Below are positions 38,115 through 46,716 of a DNA stretch of 48,656 nt, piece by piece. Numbering within the stretch: position 1 is the stretch's first letter; each line of letters starts with the position of its first letter. The notes under the pieces are model-generated. The model was not told the origin of the DNA. It saw only the letters and a list, made by a program, of their open reading frames with translations, and searched no databases. The stretch is from Nitrosomonas sp. Lineage in GTDB: Bacteria > Pseudomonadota > Gammaproteobacteria > Burkholderiales > Nitrosomonadaceae. A program made the translations under genes and the position numbers. The DNA lies in NCBI GenBank assembly GCA_021774055.1, contig JAJFJL010000123.1, forward strand, positions 1 to 48,656, read 5' to 3'.

Positions 38115-39164
38115 CTAATTTGAAGGTGGTGCAGGTTTATTTTTAGATGGTTCCCAGGTTAGTACATCAACTTGGCGTATTTTAGAAAAAGTAATAAGCC
38201 ATGTACGCAATAAATATGGTAACCCAGGTAATAGCCATACTGCAGAAATTCGTTTATCTTTACGCAACAAGCCACGTAACATTAATCTAATTATTGTCAG
38301 TAGATTAGTTGGGCTGTTGCGCATATGAAGACAAATAAGGTGCTGAGCAGGTGTTGGTGTTAACCAGTGTATATTTCCTCCTTTTCTAAAAATATTCTGC
38401 ATAGCATTAATTAGTGCAGTAGAAAAGTCAGTAGTAATATAGTTAGTTGAAACTAATAAAATATTGTTGCAAGACTCTGGGTAGCGTGCCAGATAAAGTG
38501 CACGGTTATGTTGCATTAATTTACGGTAAGCTTGTCCTCGACCAAATGACCCGCCACCTTTATGTTGAATTTCGGTGTCAGGGTGTACACCCATACGCCA
38601 GTTTTGTTGGTCTAAACGACGGCTTAAATCAATATCTTCAAAATAACCACGACCAAATATTTGGTCAAAACCGCCAATTTTTTGAAATATATTACGCCGA
38701 ATTAAGAAAGCATGACCTTTAAAGCGGTAAGCAGGGATATAGCCACCAGGACCACGTAGATATAAGCTTGTCTTATAGCGGGCGAAATTACGGTGTGCGG
38801 GGCTAATAACAGCTAAGTGTGGGTCAGCTACAAGTGCTGCATATAGTTGGGGAATAAAATTTTCAGTGACTTTGGTGTCTGAATTAAGTACTAATACATA
38901 GCAGGCATTTGAGTGGCTGATAGCTTCATTAACTGTTTTGCCAAAGCCTTGATTTTTCTGTGCATGATAAATTTTAACTTGTTTATAAGGCAAGCTATTT
39001 AGCATATTGTAAGTATCAACATCTGATGCGTCATTTTGAATGTGAATATAGCGTATGGATTTACCAAGATAGTTAATAACTGAATCAATACAACGTTTGG
39101 TTAAAACAGGGGCGTTATAAACAGGGATGACTACATCAATGGACGGTAATGCTAATTTATTCAT
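38115..39164 (-). CDS. family 2 glycosyltransferase
   Basis: 349 residues. The GT-A fold: IDVVIPVYNAPVLTKRCIDS at the start, NQGFGKTVNEAI, and the metal-binding LVLNSDTK. The acceptor part has GFDQIFGRGYFEDIDLSRRL, where ED is typical of GT2 catalysis. Donor and acceptor cannot be told. It lies 52 bases downstream of the 424-residue transferase-like gene on the same strand, so both may act on one glycan, such as an exopolysaccharide or LPS side chain. A C-terminal basic, hydrophobic stretch (LIRLMLRGLLRKDKRISAVWL) may rest on the membrane. Confidence 0.88.
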   Translation of the reverse strand: MNKLALPSIDVVIPVYNAPVLTKRCIDSVINYLGKSIRYIHIQNDASDVDTYNMLNSLPYKQVKIYHAQKNQGFGKTVNEAISHSNACYVLVLNSDTKVTENFIPQLYAALVADPHLAVISPAHRNFARYKTSLYLRGPGGYIPAYRFKGHAFLIRRNIFQKIGGFDQIFGRGYFEDIDLSRRLDQQNWRMGVHPDTEIQHKGGGSFGRGQAYRKLMQHNRALYLARYPESCNNILLVSTNYITTDFSTALINAMQNIFRKGGNIHWLTPTPAQHLICLHMRNSPTNLLTIIRLMLRGLLRKDKRISAVWLLPGLPYLLRTWLITFSKIRQVDVLTWEPSKNKPAPPSN

Positions 39165-39216
39165 GAATTACATCAATTAGATGATGCGTAATTGATTGTT
39201 AATTAATGTGCAAAGG

Positions 39217-40491
39217 CTAAAGCTTGTTTTTTTGTGCTTGGCTTTCTAGCAAGTGAACGTAACGTGGCAACACATCAACACCTCCAACATCTAGAATTTC
39301 ATTTAAGAATTGTTGTCGGTGTTCCTCAACATAGAATGAATCGTAGCCATTGGATAAAAAGTCATCAATTTTAATATAAACATCATCTCGACACTTTAAT
39401 TCAGTTTCAGGCATATAGCTTGCAATTGTGGAGCGGCCTGCATGTAAGTAATCGGCTGCTAATACAGGTTTCTTCTGTCTAACAGCTTCAAATACAACAG
39501 AAGTAGCAATATCTATAATAATATCAGCCCAATTCATTAAATGTGCCGAATGTGCGTTATCTTTTGCAATGCTTACGTTCGTTAAACGTTGTATTGCTTT
39601 GTCTTTGGTAAGAGATTGTTTCCAGCCGCTACGGGTATGAGGTTTTATAATTAATTCTACATTTGGAAAAGCTGAAATCATTTGAGTCACTTCACCAACC
39701 TCTTCCCAGAATGTGGTGAAATTATCTTTTCTAAGAAACATCACGATTTTCAAGCGAGTATCAGATTTTGTTAAAGGTGAGGGTGGTAATATTTCTGCTA
39801 ATTTAGGCAACCATTCTTCACAAAAGCGTGGTGATCCTAGCACTGCAATTGATTCGTCGTTTAAAAATGGACGAAAACGTTTAGCACATAGCTCATTGGG
39901 TACAACTAACTTATCGAAAATCTTAGCTGTAGAAAATAAAGTATCTGGTTCAAGAGATCGTTCGCCACGTCGTATCAATTGATTTGCATGAGGACTATCT
40001 CCATGTGGCAGTGATACTGTACCCAGCCCTCTATCGCGTGCCATAGCAACAACTATTTCTACCCATTCAACACAGATAACTGAGTTTCTTTCAATCCAAT
40101 CAAATGCAATTACACCATTTTGTTGATTATCAAAGCTTCTTGTTAGTAACTTACTTGCAGTATGGCGCCATAATGGTTCTCGTTTTTCAGCATGGAATTT
40201 ATCTGCCAGTTTACTTATTAACGGGCCAATAAATAAACGTCGTAAATTACGAGTTAATAGCAACATCTGCAGTCGCCATTTTATATATTCTAATAATGAA
40301 AATAGTTCGCGAATATGAGTAACTCTGACACCTTTCAGTTTACTTAGAAATTGAACACGAAAGTCTTTACGAAATTTTATTGAGCCAATTAGTACAACAT
40401 CACATTGATGCCCAGAACCAACCCACTTGGAAATAATCGGGGTAATATGATCAATATCATTGTAATGGCGAAGGAAGAAGAGTGCTTTCAT
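39217..40491 (-). CDS. GT-B-like polysaccharide biosynthesis protein, unassigned
   Basis: 424 residues. The C-terminal half has features of GT-B and CDP-glycerol-transferase-like folds: LIIKPHTRSGWKQSL, then NWADIIIDIATSVVFEAVRQKKPVLAADYLHAG. The central LPHGDSPHAN and VVPNELCAKRFRPFL also fit surface-polysaccharide transferases. I do not know the exact family. It shares an operon with the GT2 gene downstream (52 bp), which fits a sugar-transfer role in envelope or capsule. No signal peptide or TM segment. Confidence 0.6.
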   Translation of the reverse strand: MKALFFLRHYNDIDHITPIISKWVGSGHQCDVVLIGSIKFRKDFRVQFLSKLKGVRVTHIRELFSLLEYIKWRLQMLLLTRNLRRLFIGPLISKLADKFHAEKREPLWRHTASKLLTRSFDNQQNGVIAFDWIERNSVICVEWVEIVVAMARDRGLGTVSLPHGDSPHANQLIRRGERSLEPDTLFSTAKIFDKLVVPNELCAKRFRPFLNDESIAVLGSPRFCEEWLPKLAEILPPSPLTKSDTRLKIVMFLRKDNFTTFWEEVGEVTQMISAFPNVELIIKPHTRSGWKQSLTKDKAIQRLTNVSIAKDNAHSAHLMNWADIIIDIATSVVFEAVRQKKPVLAADYLHAGRSTIASYMPETELKCRDDVYIKIDDFLSNGYDSFYVEEHRQQFLNEILDVGGVDVLPRYVHLLESQAQKNKL

Positions 40492-40526
40492 TGATGTGCT
40501 GTTTATAATAGGTTAGATGAATACTT

Positions 40527-40703
40527 GGGAATATACATGAAACAACTAGGGGTAACTTACTTTGTATTTATATTACCTAGATCCTGCAAGCAATAGTGTA
40601 TATCGTGCATATAATGTGTTACACATTATATGCACGATATACACTATTGCTTGCAGGATCTAGGTATTAATTTTCTACGTTATGCAAACAGTTACCGCGC
40701 GAA
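40527..40703. repeat. family B relic (copy 3) interrupted by family A and fused to a family F end
   Basis: Left part GGGAATATACATGAAACAAC...GGTAACTTACTTTGTATTTA resembles the left arm of B1. It is interrupted at 40575-40665 by the A palindrome and resumes with TTCTACGTTATGCAAACAGTTAC, like the centre of B1. It then ends in CGCGCGAAGTATA, the end of family F. The relic's right half is missing. Confidence 0.5.
40574..40666. repeat. perfect 93-bp palindrome, family A element
   Basis: 46 base pairs are perfectly complementary around base 40620. The tips are ACCTAGATCCTGCA and TGCAGGATCTAGGT. ATT (40572-40574) and ATT (40666-40668) flank the 91-bp element, a likely 3-bp target duplication. It is inserted in the family B relic. 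Its arm resembles the right arm of the long copies (GTGCATATAATG), not their left arm. Confidence 0.9.
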
Positions 40704-40863
40704 GTATAAATAAGTAGATTGCGCAATTTTACTTTTGCCGTTGTCTGATTACCAGGTTTGCGATTAACCTGATATTTTGTTAAGAATTTATATCATAGCT
40801 GACATTCCACACTTAAAAATAAAATCTGCCGCAATAAATCTAATAGTGTTTTATTGGTACTTG

Positions 40864-42372
40864 TCAGTGTGTATTATTAAGTTGTTCAGGGGCTTCAATG
40901 GGCCACGGTGTTGCAACACTAAAACCTTGCGCATAATCAACACCAATTTCATTTAGTTTGTCCATTACTTTTTCATTTTCAACAAGTTCAGCAATTGTTT
41001 GAATATTATGTGAGTGTGCTACTTGATTAATAGTTGTGACCTTCTCTAACTCGCTGTTATCACGTAAAATATTACATATTAAACTGCCGTCAATTTTAAT
41101 AAAGTTGATATCCATTTGTTTTAATAAATCGAAAGCAGCGCGACTATGATTAAAACTACATAATGAAACTTGGCAGCCTAACCTACGCATTTCTTCAGTA
41201 AATAGTAAACTGGCTGGAAGATTAGAAAATACATCTGCCTCCTCAATTTCAAAACTAATTAAGCCAGGATCTATTTTTGTTTTTTGTAATTGATCTTGGA
41301 CAAATTTTTGAAATCCGATATTATTAATTGTACTCTTGCCTACATTTACAGAACATATTGTTTCTTCATTTGTTTCTCTCTTTACGATCCATTTTATAGT
41401 ATGTTCAACAACCCAGCAATCAAGACGTGGCATTAAATTATATTTTTCGACGAAAGGTAGAAACGCACCAGGTGGTAATAAATTACTTTCTTCCTCAGTC
41501 ATACGAAGCAAAATTTCATGTTGCATCGGTAATGTTGAATCTGATTTAACAGGAATAATGCTTTGACAATAAAGTCGGAATTCACCACCTTCAATTGCTT
41601 GCACAATATGAGCTGCAGATATCCCTGAGGCTGTTGAAATATTTTTTTTGGGTGCAATAATTTTTGTTGCTTGATCTCCTGGTGGCAAAAATGTTGGTTT
41701 GTCCACATCATGTTTAGTAAGTACACGACTTTTATTCGGAATTCGTGGAGTATATAGAGCGTAGAAACCAATAACTTTTCTTTTGTTGTCGAAATGAGGA
41801 ATGATTTGTTCAGCAAGATGATACTGTGAGCCTTTAGCAGATTTTTGTACAAGCTCATTAAATATAATTTTGCCCGCCAATATATCTTTGATGCAAGTTT
41901 TAATTGTTAGGCAAAATTCTGGGCTTGAAAACTCCTGTATAAAACGGCCATTAATCTGATTTGAACTTAAGCCAAACCATTTTCGATATGCTTGGTTGTG
42001 ATAGCGACAGCGTTGTGAAACATTAAAATATGCAAATAATATTGGTAAATTCTCATCAACAACTTGTAGCCGTACTCTACTTTCAGATGTTGTTTTTTCA
42101 GCCCAATGGCGGTGTTTTATTTCATTAATTAATCGTTCTTTAGAGGTGACGAGTTGTTTTGTACTTTCATTAATTTTTTTGGTTACTAATATAATTTGGC
42201 CAATCAAAATAAAGTTAGTTATGACCAGCGTTCCCCATAATCCCATAATTAATTCTGGAGCCATTTTTATATTTAAAAAATACTCCGCAACAAGAAGTGC
42301 TGTTACTACAATAGCTAATGTTATAGCAAGGTATGGTTTGATTATCTTGTTAAATGTTAAAATTTTTTGCAT
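40864..42372 (-). CDS. membrane PAS-EAL protein with degenerate EAL domain
   Basis: 502 residues. Two N-terminal membrane helices (IKPYLAITLAIVVTALLVAEYF and LIMGLWGTLVITNFILIGQI), a coiled coil, a PAS domain (about 105-215), then an EAL domain (about 255-495). The signature is HEILLR instead of EALLR. The metal-binding DDFG loop is replaced by CSFNHS (LGCQVSLCSFNHSRAAFDLL). SVNVGKSTI, FEIEEADV, FIKIDGSLI and AELVEN remain. Loss of the two aspartates probably removes phosphodiesterase activity, so it may bind c-di-GMP or a partner instead. There is no GGDEF domain. Confidence 0.85.
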   Translation of the reverse strand: MQKILTFNKIIKPYLAITLAIVVTALLVAEYFLNIKMAPELIMGLWGTLVITNFILIGQIILVTKKINESTKQLVTSKERLINEIKHRHWAEKTTSESRVRLQVVDENLPILFAYFNVSQRCRYHNQAYRKWFGLSSNQINGRFIQEFSSPEFCLTIKTCIKDILAGKIIFNELVQKSAKGSQYHLAEQIIPHFDNKRKVIGFYALYTPRIPNKSRVLTKHDVDKPTFLPPGDQATKIIAPKKNISTASGISAAHIVQAIEGGEFRLYCQSIIPVKSDSTLPMQHEILLRMTEEESNLLPPGAFLPFVEKYNLMPRLDCWVVEHTIKWIVKRETNEETICSVNVGKSTINNIGFQKFVQDQLQKTKIDPGLISFEIEEADVFSNLPASLLFTEEMRRLGCQVSLCSFNHSRAAFDLLKQMDINFIKIDGSLICNILRDNSELEKVTTINQVAHSHNIQTIAELVENEKVMDKLNEIGVDYAQGFSVATPWPIEAPEQLNNTH

Positions 42373-42431
42373 GTTGTTCCTATGACTTTATTTTGTCCAA
42401 TTTGTCCCTATGAAGGTGAGGATAAAATCTA

Positions 42432-42513
42432 ACCTAGGCCTTGCAAGTAATCATGCGTATAGTGGTAACAATACGTTGTGCAAAATGTGTATGATCATTT
42501 GCAGGGTCTAGGT
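42432..42513. repeat. family A element, medium form
   Basis: ACCTAGGCCTTGCAAGTAATCAT at the left and ATGATCATTTGCAGGGTCTAGGT at the right, with an unpaired centre (about 35 bases) containing GTTGTGCAAAATGTGT. It lies between the EAL and RpfE-like genes, both on the minus strand. Confidence 0.75.
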
Positions 42514-42557
42514 ATAGCTATTCCCGTGCGATGGGAAAAGGTGAAGCGGTATTTAAG

Positions 42558-43598
42558 TTACGGTTTTATATAGTTTAATAGTGGTTTTGTTCTGTGCCAA
42601 AATTTCTTTAAATGTGTGCGTGTTAATGTTAAATCTTTAGTAGTATGTTCATTAATGTCAGTTATTATTAGCTTGTCTATTTGTCCTTCTTTTAGCGCTA
42701 TATACAAAGGTTTTAGCCAGTCTTGCTCCAGTTTATTAAAGTTTTCCCGCCAACCAAAAATATCATTGTATTGTGTTTTTTTTCTTAATTCATCAAAGAT
42801 TACAAGATGGCTGCCTGGTATACGTTTTTTTTGCCAGATTTCAGCATTAAGTGGTCGTTCGGTATGTTTAGTTTTACTAGATAAAGCTAGACCGTACGCA
42901 AGTGTATCGTTGCTCCATATTTGAGTGTAGGTTGTATGTATATCTTTTGGCATAATGCCCCCACCCCAAAACCAAATACCGTTAATTGCTAATTCATTAC
43001 GAAGTTGTCTGGCTTCGTTAATAGGGTGTTCATGCAACAACATTTGTATTTCATTAGAAATATTATGCCATGCAGTGCTGTCTTTGCCGAATGGCAAAAG
43101 ATTGTTGATATTTCTACCGGCAACTTCACCAAGTGAATGCATTTGAAGGTCGGGTGCTTGAGCGACTCGTAGGTACCAACAATCAGAATCTAGTGGTAGA
43201 AATGTTAGCATGTCTTTAGCAAAGTGTTGGTTAAGTATATCGGAAAATAGTCGGGATTCCTCTGTGGTGATTTGAAAAGCCTGGCTATCAGCCAGTAAAA
43301 TATGATTTTGCTCAACTCTAAAATGTACAGGGTCTGCACGTAACCAATAGTCTTCATAGGCACAAATATTACTATTTTTTGTGGTTTCTAGCATTATTGG
43401 TGCTACTGGCCAATTTTGTTGTTTGGTTATACCAAAAGCTTGGCAAAGCCAGGCTTCTATTTCCTGGGCTGGTTTTTTTGTGTGTGTGGCTTTAGCAAGT
43501 AAAATTTCTAACGTTGGTAATGTTAGGTCTTGATAAATTTCATGTGATAGCTTGTTGTACCAAAAAAGAGATGGTGCGAATAAGTGAAATGTGACCAT
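42558..43598 (-). CDS. RpfE-like / cofactor-independent phosphoglycerate-mutase-like protein
   Basis: 346 residues with no signal peptide or TM segment. Features such as HLFAPSLFW at the start, CAYEDYWLRADPVHFRVEQ, DSDCWYLRV, RNINNLLPFGKDSTAWHNISNEIQMLLHEHPIN and NGIWFWGGG are what I associate with a proteobacterial family often annotated as RpfE-type regulatory protein or phosphoglycerate-mutase-like, frequently near recJ. Its reaction is unproven. No operon partner is visible; it is bracketed by family A elements on both sides. Confidence 0.55.
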   Translation of the reverse strand: MVTFHLFAPSLFWYNKLSHEIYQDLTLPTLEILLAKATHTKKPAQEIEAWLCQAFGITKQQNWPVAPIMLETTKNSNICAYEDYWLRADPVHFRVEQNHILLADSQAFQITTEESRLFSDILNQHFAKDMLTFLPLDSDCWYLRVAQAPDLQMHSLGEVAGRNINNLLPFGKDSTAWHNISNEIQMLLHEHPINEARQLRNELAINGIWFWGGGIMPKDIHTTYTQIWSNDTLAYGLALSSKTKHTERPLNAEIWQKKRIPGSHLVIFDELRKKTQYNDIFGWRENFNKLEQDWLKPLYIALKEGQIDKLIITDINEHTTKDLTLTRTHLKKFWHRTKPLLNYIKP

Positions 43599-43664
43599 AA
43601 ATATTTAGATCCAGGGATATTCTGCCTAAAAATATAACAAGTTACTATAGAAACGTTATTTAGT

Positions 43665-43722
43665 ACTAGACCCTGCAAATGATCATGCATATAGCGTGTA
43701 TGATCATTTGCAGGGTCTAGGT
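43665..43722. repeat. family A element, short hairpin form
   Basis: ACTAGACCCTGCAAATGATC pairs with GATCATTTGCAGGGTCTAGG. The arms are about 26 bp with one mismatch in the inner part and the loop is only a few bases. Ends of the element have decayed at the left tip. Confidence 0.8.
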
Positions 43723-43802
43723 GGTAATTCCAAGAGATATATAAATATACTTTCTGAAGCAATATATTGTGCATTCTAGCTTGTTTTTTTAATCATTACA
43801 TA

Positions 43803-43984
43803 GGAACGTGCATGGAATAAATTAGGCAACCATCTTTGTATTTAAGCTCATCTTCTGCGTTATGTAAATAGTTACATAGCCGTGCTATGTGCCTGTTTAC
43901 ACGCCCCCGTATCAAGTACGGGGCAGGCTTTGAATATGAAGGTAAATCCTGCGCTAGTTACCTAATTTATTCCATGCACGTTCC
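43803..43984. repeat. family B MITE copy 2, with nested REP-like hairpin
   Basis: Inverted ends GGAACGTGCATGGAATAAAT and ATTTATTCCATGCACGTTCC. It aligns with B1 (7460-7617) along its length except for an additional 24 or so bases near 43903-43928, CCCCGTATCAAGTACGGGG plus flank, a REP-like hairpin found in many bacteria. That segment is absent from B1 and so was probably inserted. Confidence 0.8.
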
Positions 43985-44009
43985 TATGGTTTTATATGTC
44001 GATTGCTAT

Positions 44010-44172
44010 ACCTAGATCCTGCAAGTAATCGCACACATACTGCACAACAGATTGTTCCATATAGCAAATCTTATTCTTTGGGAATATCAATAAGTATTCC
44101 ACGCAGAATAAGATTCACTCTATGAAACAATTTGTTACGCATTATATGCACGATTACCTGCAGGATCTAGGT
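44010..44172. repeat. family A element, long form (best preserved)
   Basis: 161 bases between ACCTAGATCCTGCAAGTAAT and ATTACCTGCAGGATCTAGGT, flanked by TAT on both sides (44007-44009 and 44173-44175), a likely 3-bp target duplication. The interior includes an inner inverted repeat around TTCCATATAG / CTATGAAACAA and TTCTTTGGGAATATCAATAA. It is the reference copy for the family. Confidence 0.85.
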
Positions 44173-44224
44173 TATACCTAAAAAAACGAATAAGAATTTT
44201 ATGCCATAATGTACAAACTATTAA

Positions 44225-44248
44225 ACCTAGATCCTGCCGGACCTAGGT
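44225..44248. repeat. family A element, minimal form
   Basis: ACCTAGATCCTGCCGGACCTAGGT: only the two tips remain, joined by CTGCCGG. TTAA flanks both sides (44221-44224 and 44249-44252). It looks like an internal deletion product. Confidence 0.65.
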
Positions 44249-44392
44249 TTAATTCTTATTCCAACATTTTAGGCTATGTAAAGGTGTTATCAGTTTAACG
44301 TATAATAGCCCTTAAATTTTGCGATCAAGTATAGATTATTTGTATTAGTTATATGATATTTATGCCTAATTGGTCTGCATACCTAGATACTA

Positions 44393-44884
44393 ATGAGTAA
44401 CCGTATTCCCATGGGGCATATTACTGCATTGATAGTATGGGTCGTTATATTTAGTACGATCTATATGTATTTTAATGTTCAACAAGGACCTAAAGTTGCC
44501 GTAGCTATAGAAAATTTGACCTTTGGTCAGATAGTTATACCAAGATCACCGGATGGACATTATTATGTCAGAGGATCAATCAATGGTCACTCGGTTGATT
44601 TTATGGTTGATACTGGCGCAAGTATTGTTTCTGTAAGCAAGGCATTTGCAAGTGCGGCTAATCTGCCGAGTGGAGTCCCGGCAAGCCTTTCAACCGCAGG
44701 TGGCATTGTTCGGGGTGAAATTACTTCTGGCCAAATTGTTGAAGCAGGTGGTATCGCCGTAAATGGCTTGAGTGTAAGTGTTGGTATCCATGGGAGAATG
44801 GCTCTGCTTGGCCAGAATTTTTTACGTAGAGTAGATGTTATACAGTCAAATGACACTATGACATTAAGAATTAGAGCAGAATAA
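44393..44884 (+). CDS. membrane-anchored clan AA (retropepsin-like) aspartic protease
   Basis: 163 residues. An N-terminal membrane segment (HITALIVWVVIFSTIYMYF, about 8-26) is followed by a single retropepsin-like domain. The catalytic Asp is in FMVDTGASIVSVS, flap-like and Psi-loop elements follow (GIVRGEITSGQI, LSVSVGIHGRMALLGQNFL). This matches the TIGR02281 type, which should act as a dimer in the periplasm. Substrate unknown. The start ATG lacks a clear Shine-Dalgarno. It sits between repeat copies and has icd as its neighbour. Confidence 0.85.
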   Translation: MSNRIPMGHITALIVWVVIFSTIYMYFNVQQGPKVAVAIENLTFGQIVIPRSPDGHYYVRGSINGHSVDFMVDTGASIVSVSKAFASAANLPSGVPASLSTAGGIVRGEITSGQIVEAGGIAVNGLSVSVGIHGRMALLGQNFLRRVDVIQSNDTMTLRIRAE

Positions 44885-44890
44885 AGTTTA

Positions 44891-44972
44891 ACCTAGATCC
44901 TGCAAGTGATCTGTATATAGTGTGTAACAATTTGTTGTGCAAAATGCGTGGGATTACTTGCAGGATCTAGGT
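44891..44972. repeat. family A element, medium form
   Basis: ACCTAGATCCTGCAAGTGATC and GATTACTTGCAGGATCTAGG are inverted around a centre with GTTGTGCAAAATGCGTGG. TTA at the left and TCA at the right could be a diverged 3-bp duplication. It lies seven bases after the protease stop and upstream of icd, so may be part of the icd leader. Confidence 0.8.
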
Positions 44973-45036
44973 TCAAGTATTCATATTGTACATTATTTGT
45001 CTACATTGATAAGACAAAGCAACTTTTGGAGATACT

Positions 45037-46287
45037 ATGTATCAGCATATTAAAATACCTACTGACGGAGAGAATATTCTGGTTAATGCAGATTTTTCTT
45101 TGAATGTACCTGACAATCCAATTATTCCGTTTATTGAGGGTGATGGTATTGGGGTTGATATTACGCCTGTAATGCAGCAAGTAGTTGATGCCGCAGTAAC
45201 TAAAGTTTATTCAGGTAAACGTAAAATTTCTTGGATGGAAATTTTTGCTGGAGAAAAATCTACTCAAGTATATGGTAAAGATGTGTGGTTGCCAGAAGAA
45301 ACATTGCAAGCTGCAAAAAAATATGTGGTTTCTATTAAAGGACCATTAACAACACCGGTAGGGGGTGGAATTCGTTCTATTAACGTAGCATTACGTCAAC
45401 AATTAGATTTGTATGTATGCTTGCGCCCGATACACTATTTTAAAGGCGTTCCAAGTCCGTTAAAAAATCCAGAAAAAACTGACATGGTTATTTTTAGAGA
45501 AAATTCAGAAGATATCTATGCTGGTATTGAGTGGGAAGCAGAGTCAGCCCAAGCAAAAAAAGTAATTGATTTCTTAATAAAAGACATGGGTGTTAAAAAA
45601 ATACGTTTTCCGCAAACTTCTGGCATTGGTATTAAGCCGGTATCTAAAGAAGGTACCGAGCGGTTTGTGCGCAAATCTATTCAGTATGCCATTGATAATA
45701 AACGCAAGTCTGTTACATTAGTGCATAAAGGCAACATCATGAAGTTCACTGAAGGTGCATTTAAGAGCTGGGGCTATGCATTGGCGGAAAAAGAATTTGG
45801 TGCTGAATTACTTGACGGTGGACCATGGATGAAATTACCCGCAGATAAGGGTGGTCTTGTAATAAAAGACGTAATTGCGGATGCATTTTTGCAGCAAATC
45901 TTATTGCGTCCAGAAGAGTATGATGTTGTTACAACATTAAATTTAAATGGTGACTATATATCTGATGCACTAGCTGCACAAGTTGGTGGAATTGGAATTG
46001 CCCCAGGTGCAAACCTTAGTGATTCTGTTGCGATATTTGAAGCAACTCATGGCACGGCACCAAAATACGCAGGTAAAGATCAAGTAAACCCTGGTTCACT
46101 TATTTTGTCAGCAGAAATGATGCTGCGACACATGGGGTGGGTTGAAGCTGCCGATATGGTTGTTAGCGCAATGGAGCGAACAATCCAGGACAAGATTGTT
46201 ACTTATGATTTAGCACGATTAATGGAAGACTCAGAAAAAGTATCATGCTCAGCTTTTGGTCAAGCACTAATCAAACGTATGGCGTGA
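45037..46287 (+). CDS. icd: isocitrate dehydrogenase, NADP-type
   Basis: 416 residues, typical for bacterial NADP-dependent Icd. [16 protein letters not shown] at the start, substrate-binding [13 protein letters not shown] with the regulatory serine, [47 protein letters not shown] and [15 protein letters not shown]. It converts isocitrate to 2-oxoglutarate in the TCA cycle. Sequence character looks betaproteobacterial. ATG 45037 follows a GGAGA Shine-Dalgarno. Terminator downstream. Confidence 0.97.
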   Translation: MYQHIKIPTDGENILVNADFSLNVPDNPIIPFIEGDGIGVDITPVMQQVVDAAVTKVYSGKRKISWMEIFAGEKSTQVYGKDVWLPEETLQAAKKYVVSIKGPLTTPVGGGIRSINVALRQQLDLYVCLRPIHYFKGVPSPLKNPEKTDMVIFRENSEDIYAGIEWEAESAQAKKVIDFLIKDMGVKKIRFPQTSGIGIKPVSKEGTERFVRKSIQYAIDNKRKSVTLVHKGNIMKFTEGAFKSWGYALAEKEFGAELLDGGPWMKLPADKGGLVIKDVIADAFLQQILLRPEEYDVVTTLNLNGDYISDALAAQVGGIGIAPGANLSDSVAIFEATHGTAPKYAGKDQVNPGSLILSAEMMLRHMGWVEAADMVVSAMERTIQDKIVTYDLARLMEDSEKVSCSAFGQALIKRMA

Positions 46288-46319
46288 TGAACTAGATTTA
46301 TTCAGTATTTATAAACCAC

Positions 46320-46356
46320 AAAAGCCAGGTCATTACAGTAATGACCTGGCTTTTTT
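46320..46356 (+). terminator. Rho-independent terminator of icd (bidirectional)
   Basis: GCCAGGTCATTAC and GTAATGACCTGGC form a 13-bp perfect stem around one base, with A runs before and T runs after, so it may also serve the cold-shock gene on the other strand. Confidence 0.9.
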
Positions 46357-46398
46357 AATCTGGTGATGTTTGTCAGACCAATCTAAATTTAAAACACA

Positions 46399-46602
46399 TT
46401 AGGGCGCTTGGATATTTGATGCTTGCTTGCCCTTTGGGCCTTGAGTAACTTCAAAACTGACTTTTTGCCCTTCTTTAAGTGTTTTGAATCCAGACATGTT
46501 GATTGCTGAGAAGTGTGCGAATAAATCTTCACTGCCATCATCAGGTGTGATGAAACCAAAACCTTTAGAGTCGTTAAACCATTTTACTGTACCTGTTGCC
46601 AT
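46399..46602 (-). CDS. cold-shock protein, CspA family
   Basis: 67 residues: one cold-shock domain with RNP1 KGFGFI and RNP2 DLFAHFSA (canonical VFVHFS changed to LFAHFS), opening [14 protein letters not shown]. It binds single-stranded RNA/DNA as an RNA chaperone. It is convergent with icd and shares its terminator. A promoter-like pair about 105 bases upstream (next entry) would give a long 5' leader like those of cspA-type genes. Confidence 0.95.
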   Translation of the reverse strand: MATGTVKWFNDSKGFGFITPDDGSEDLFAHFSAINMSGFKTLKEGQKVSFEVTQGPKGKQASNIQAP

Positions 46603-46716
46603 TTCTACTTCCTATAAGAACTGGGCCGGAAACCCTAATACTATTTGAATTTCAAGACCACAAACAACGGCAAAAACCGTAATACTGCAGAAAACTTGAA
46701 GCCAAACGCCTCGTAC

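Larger units (their letters stand above)
40492..40863. other. intergenic region with nested repeats
   Basis: Between the two-gene glycan unit and the EAL gene, this region has no gene. It consists largely of a family B relic split by a family A palindrome, joined to a CGCGCGAAGTATA family F end at about 40687-40703. Confidence 0.5.
43599..44392. other. 794-bp gene-free stretch made mostly of mobile repeats
   Basis: Between the RpfE-like and aspartic protease genes the sequence is almost wholly repeats: family A at 43665-43722, family B at 43803-43984, family A at 44010-44172 and a minimal family A at 44225-44248. The remaining DNA has no ORF of note. A TATAAT at 44301-44306 may be the -10 of the protease promoter, with a poor -35. 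Confidence 0.6.
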
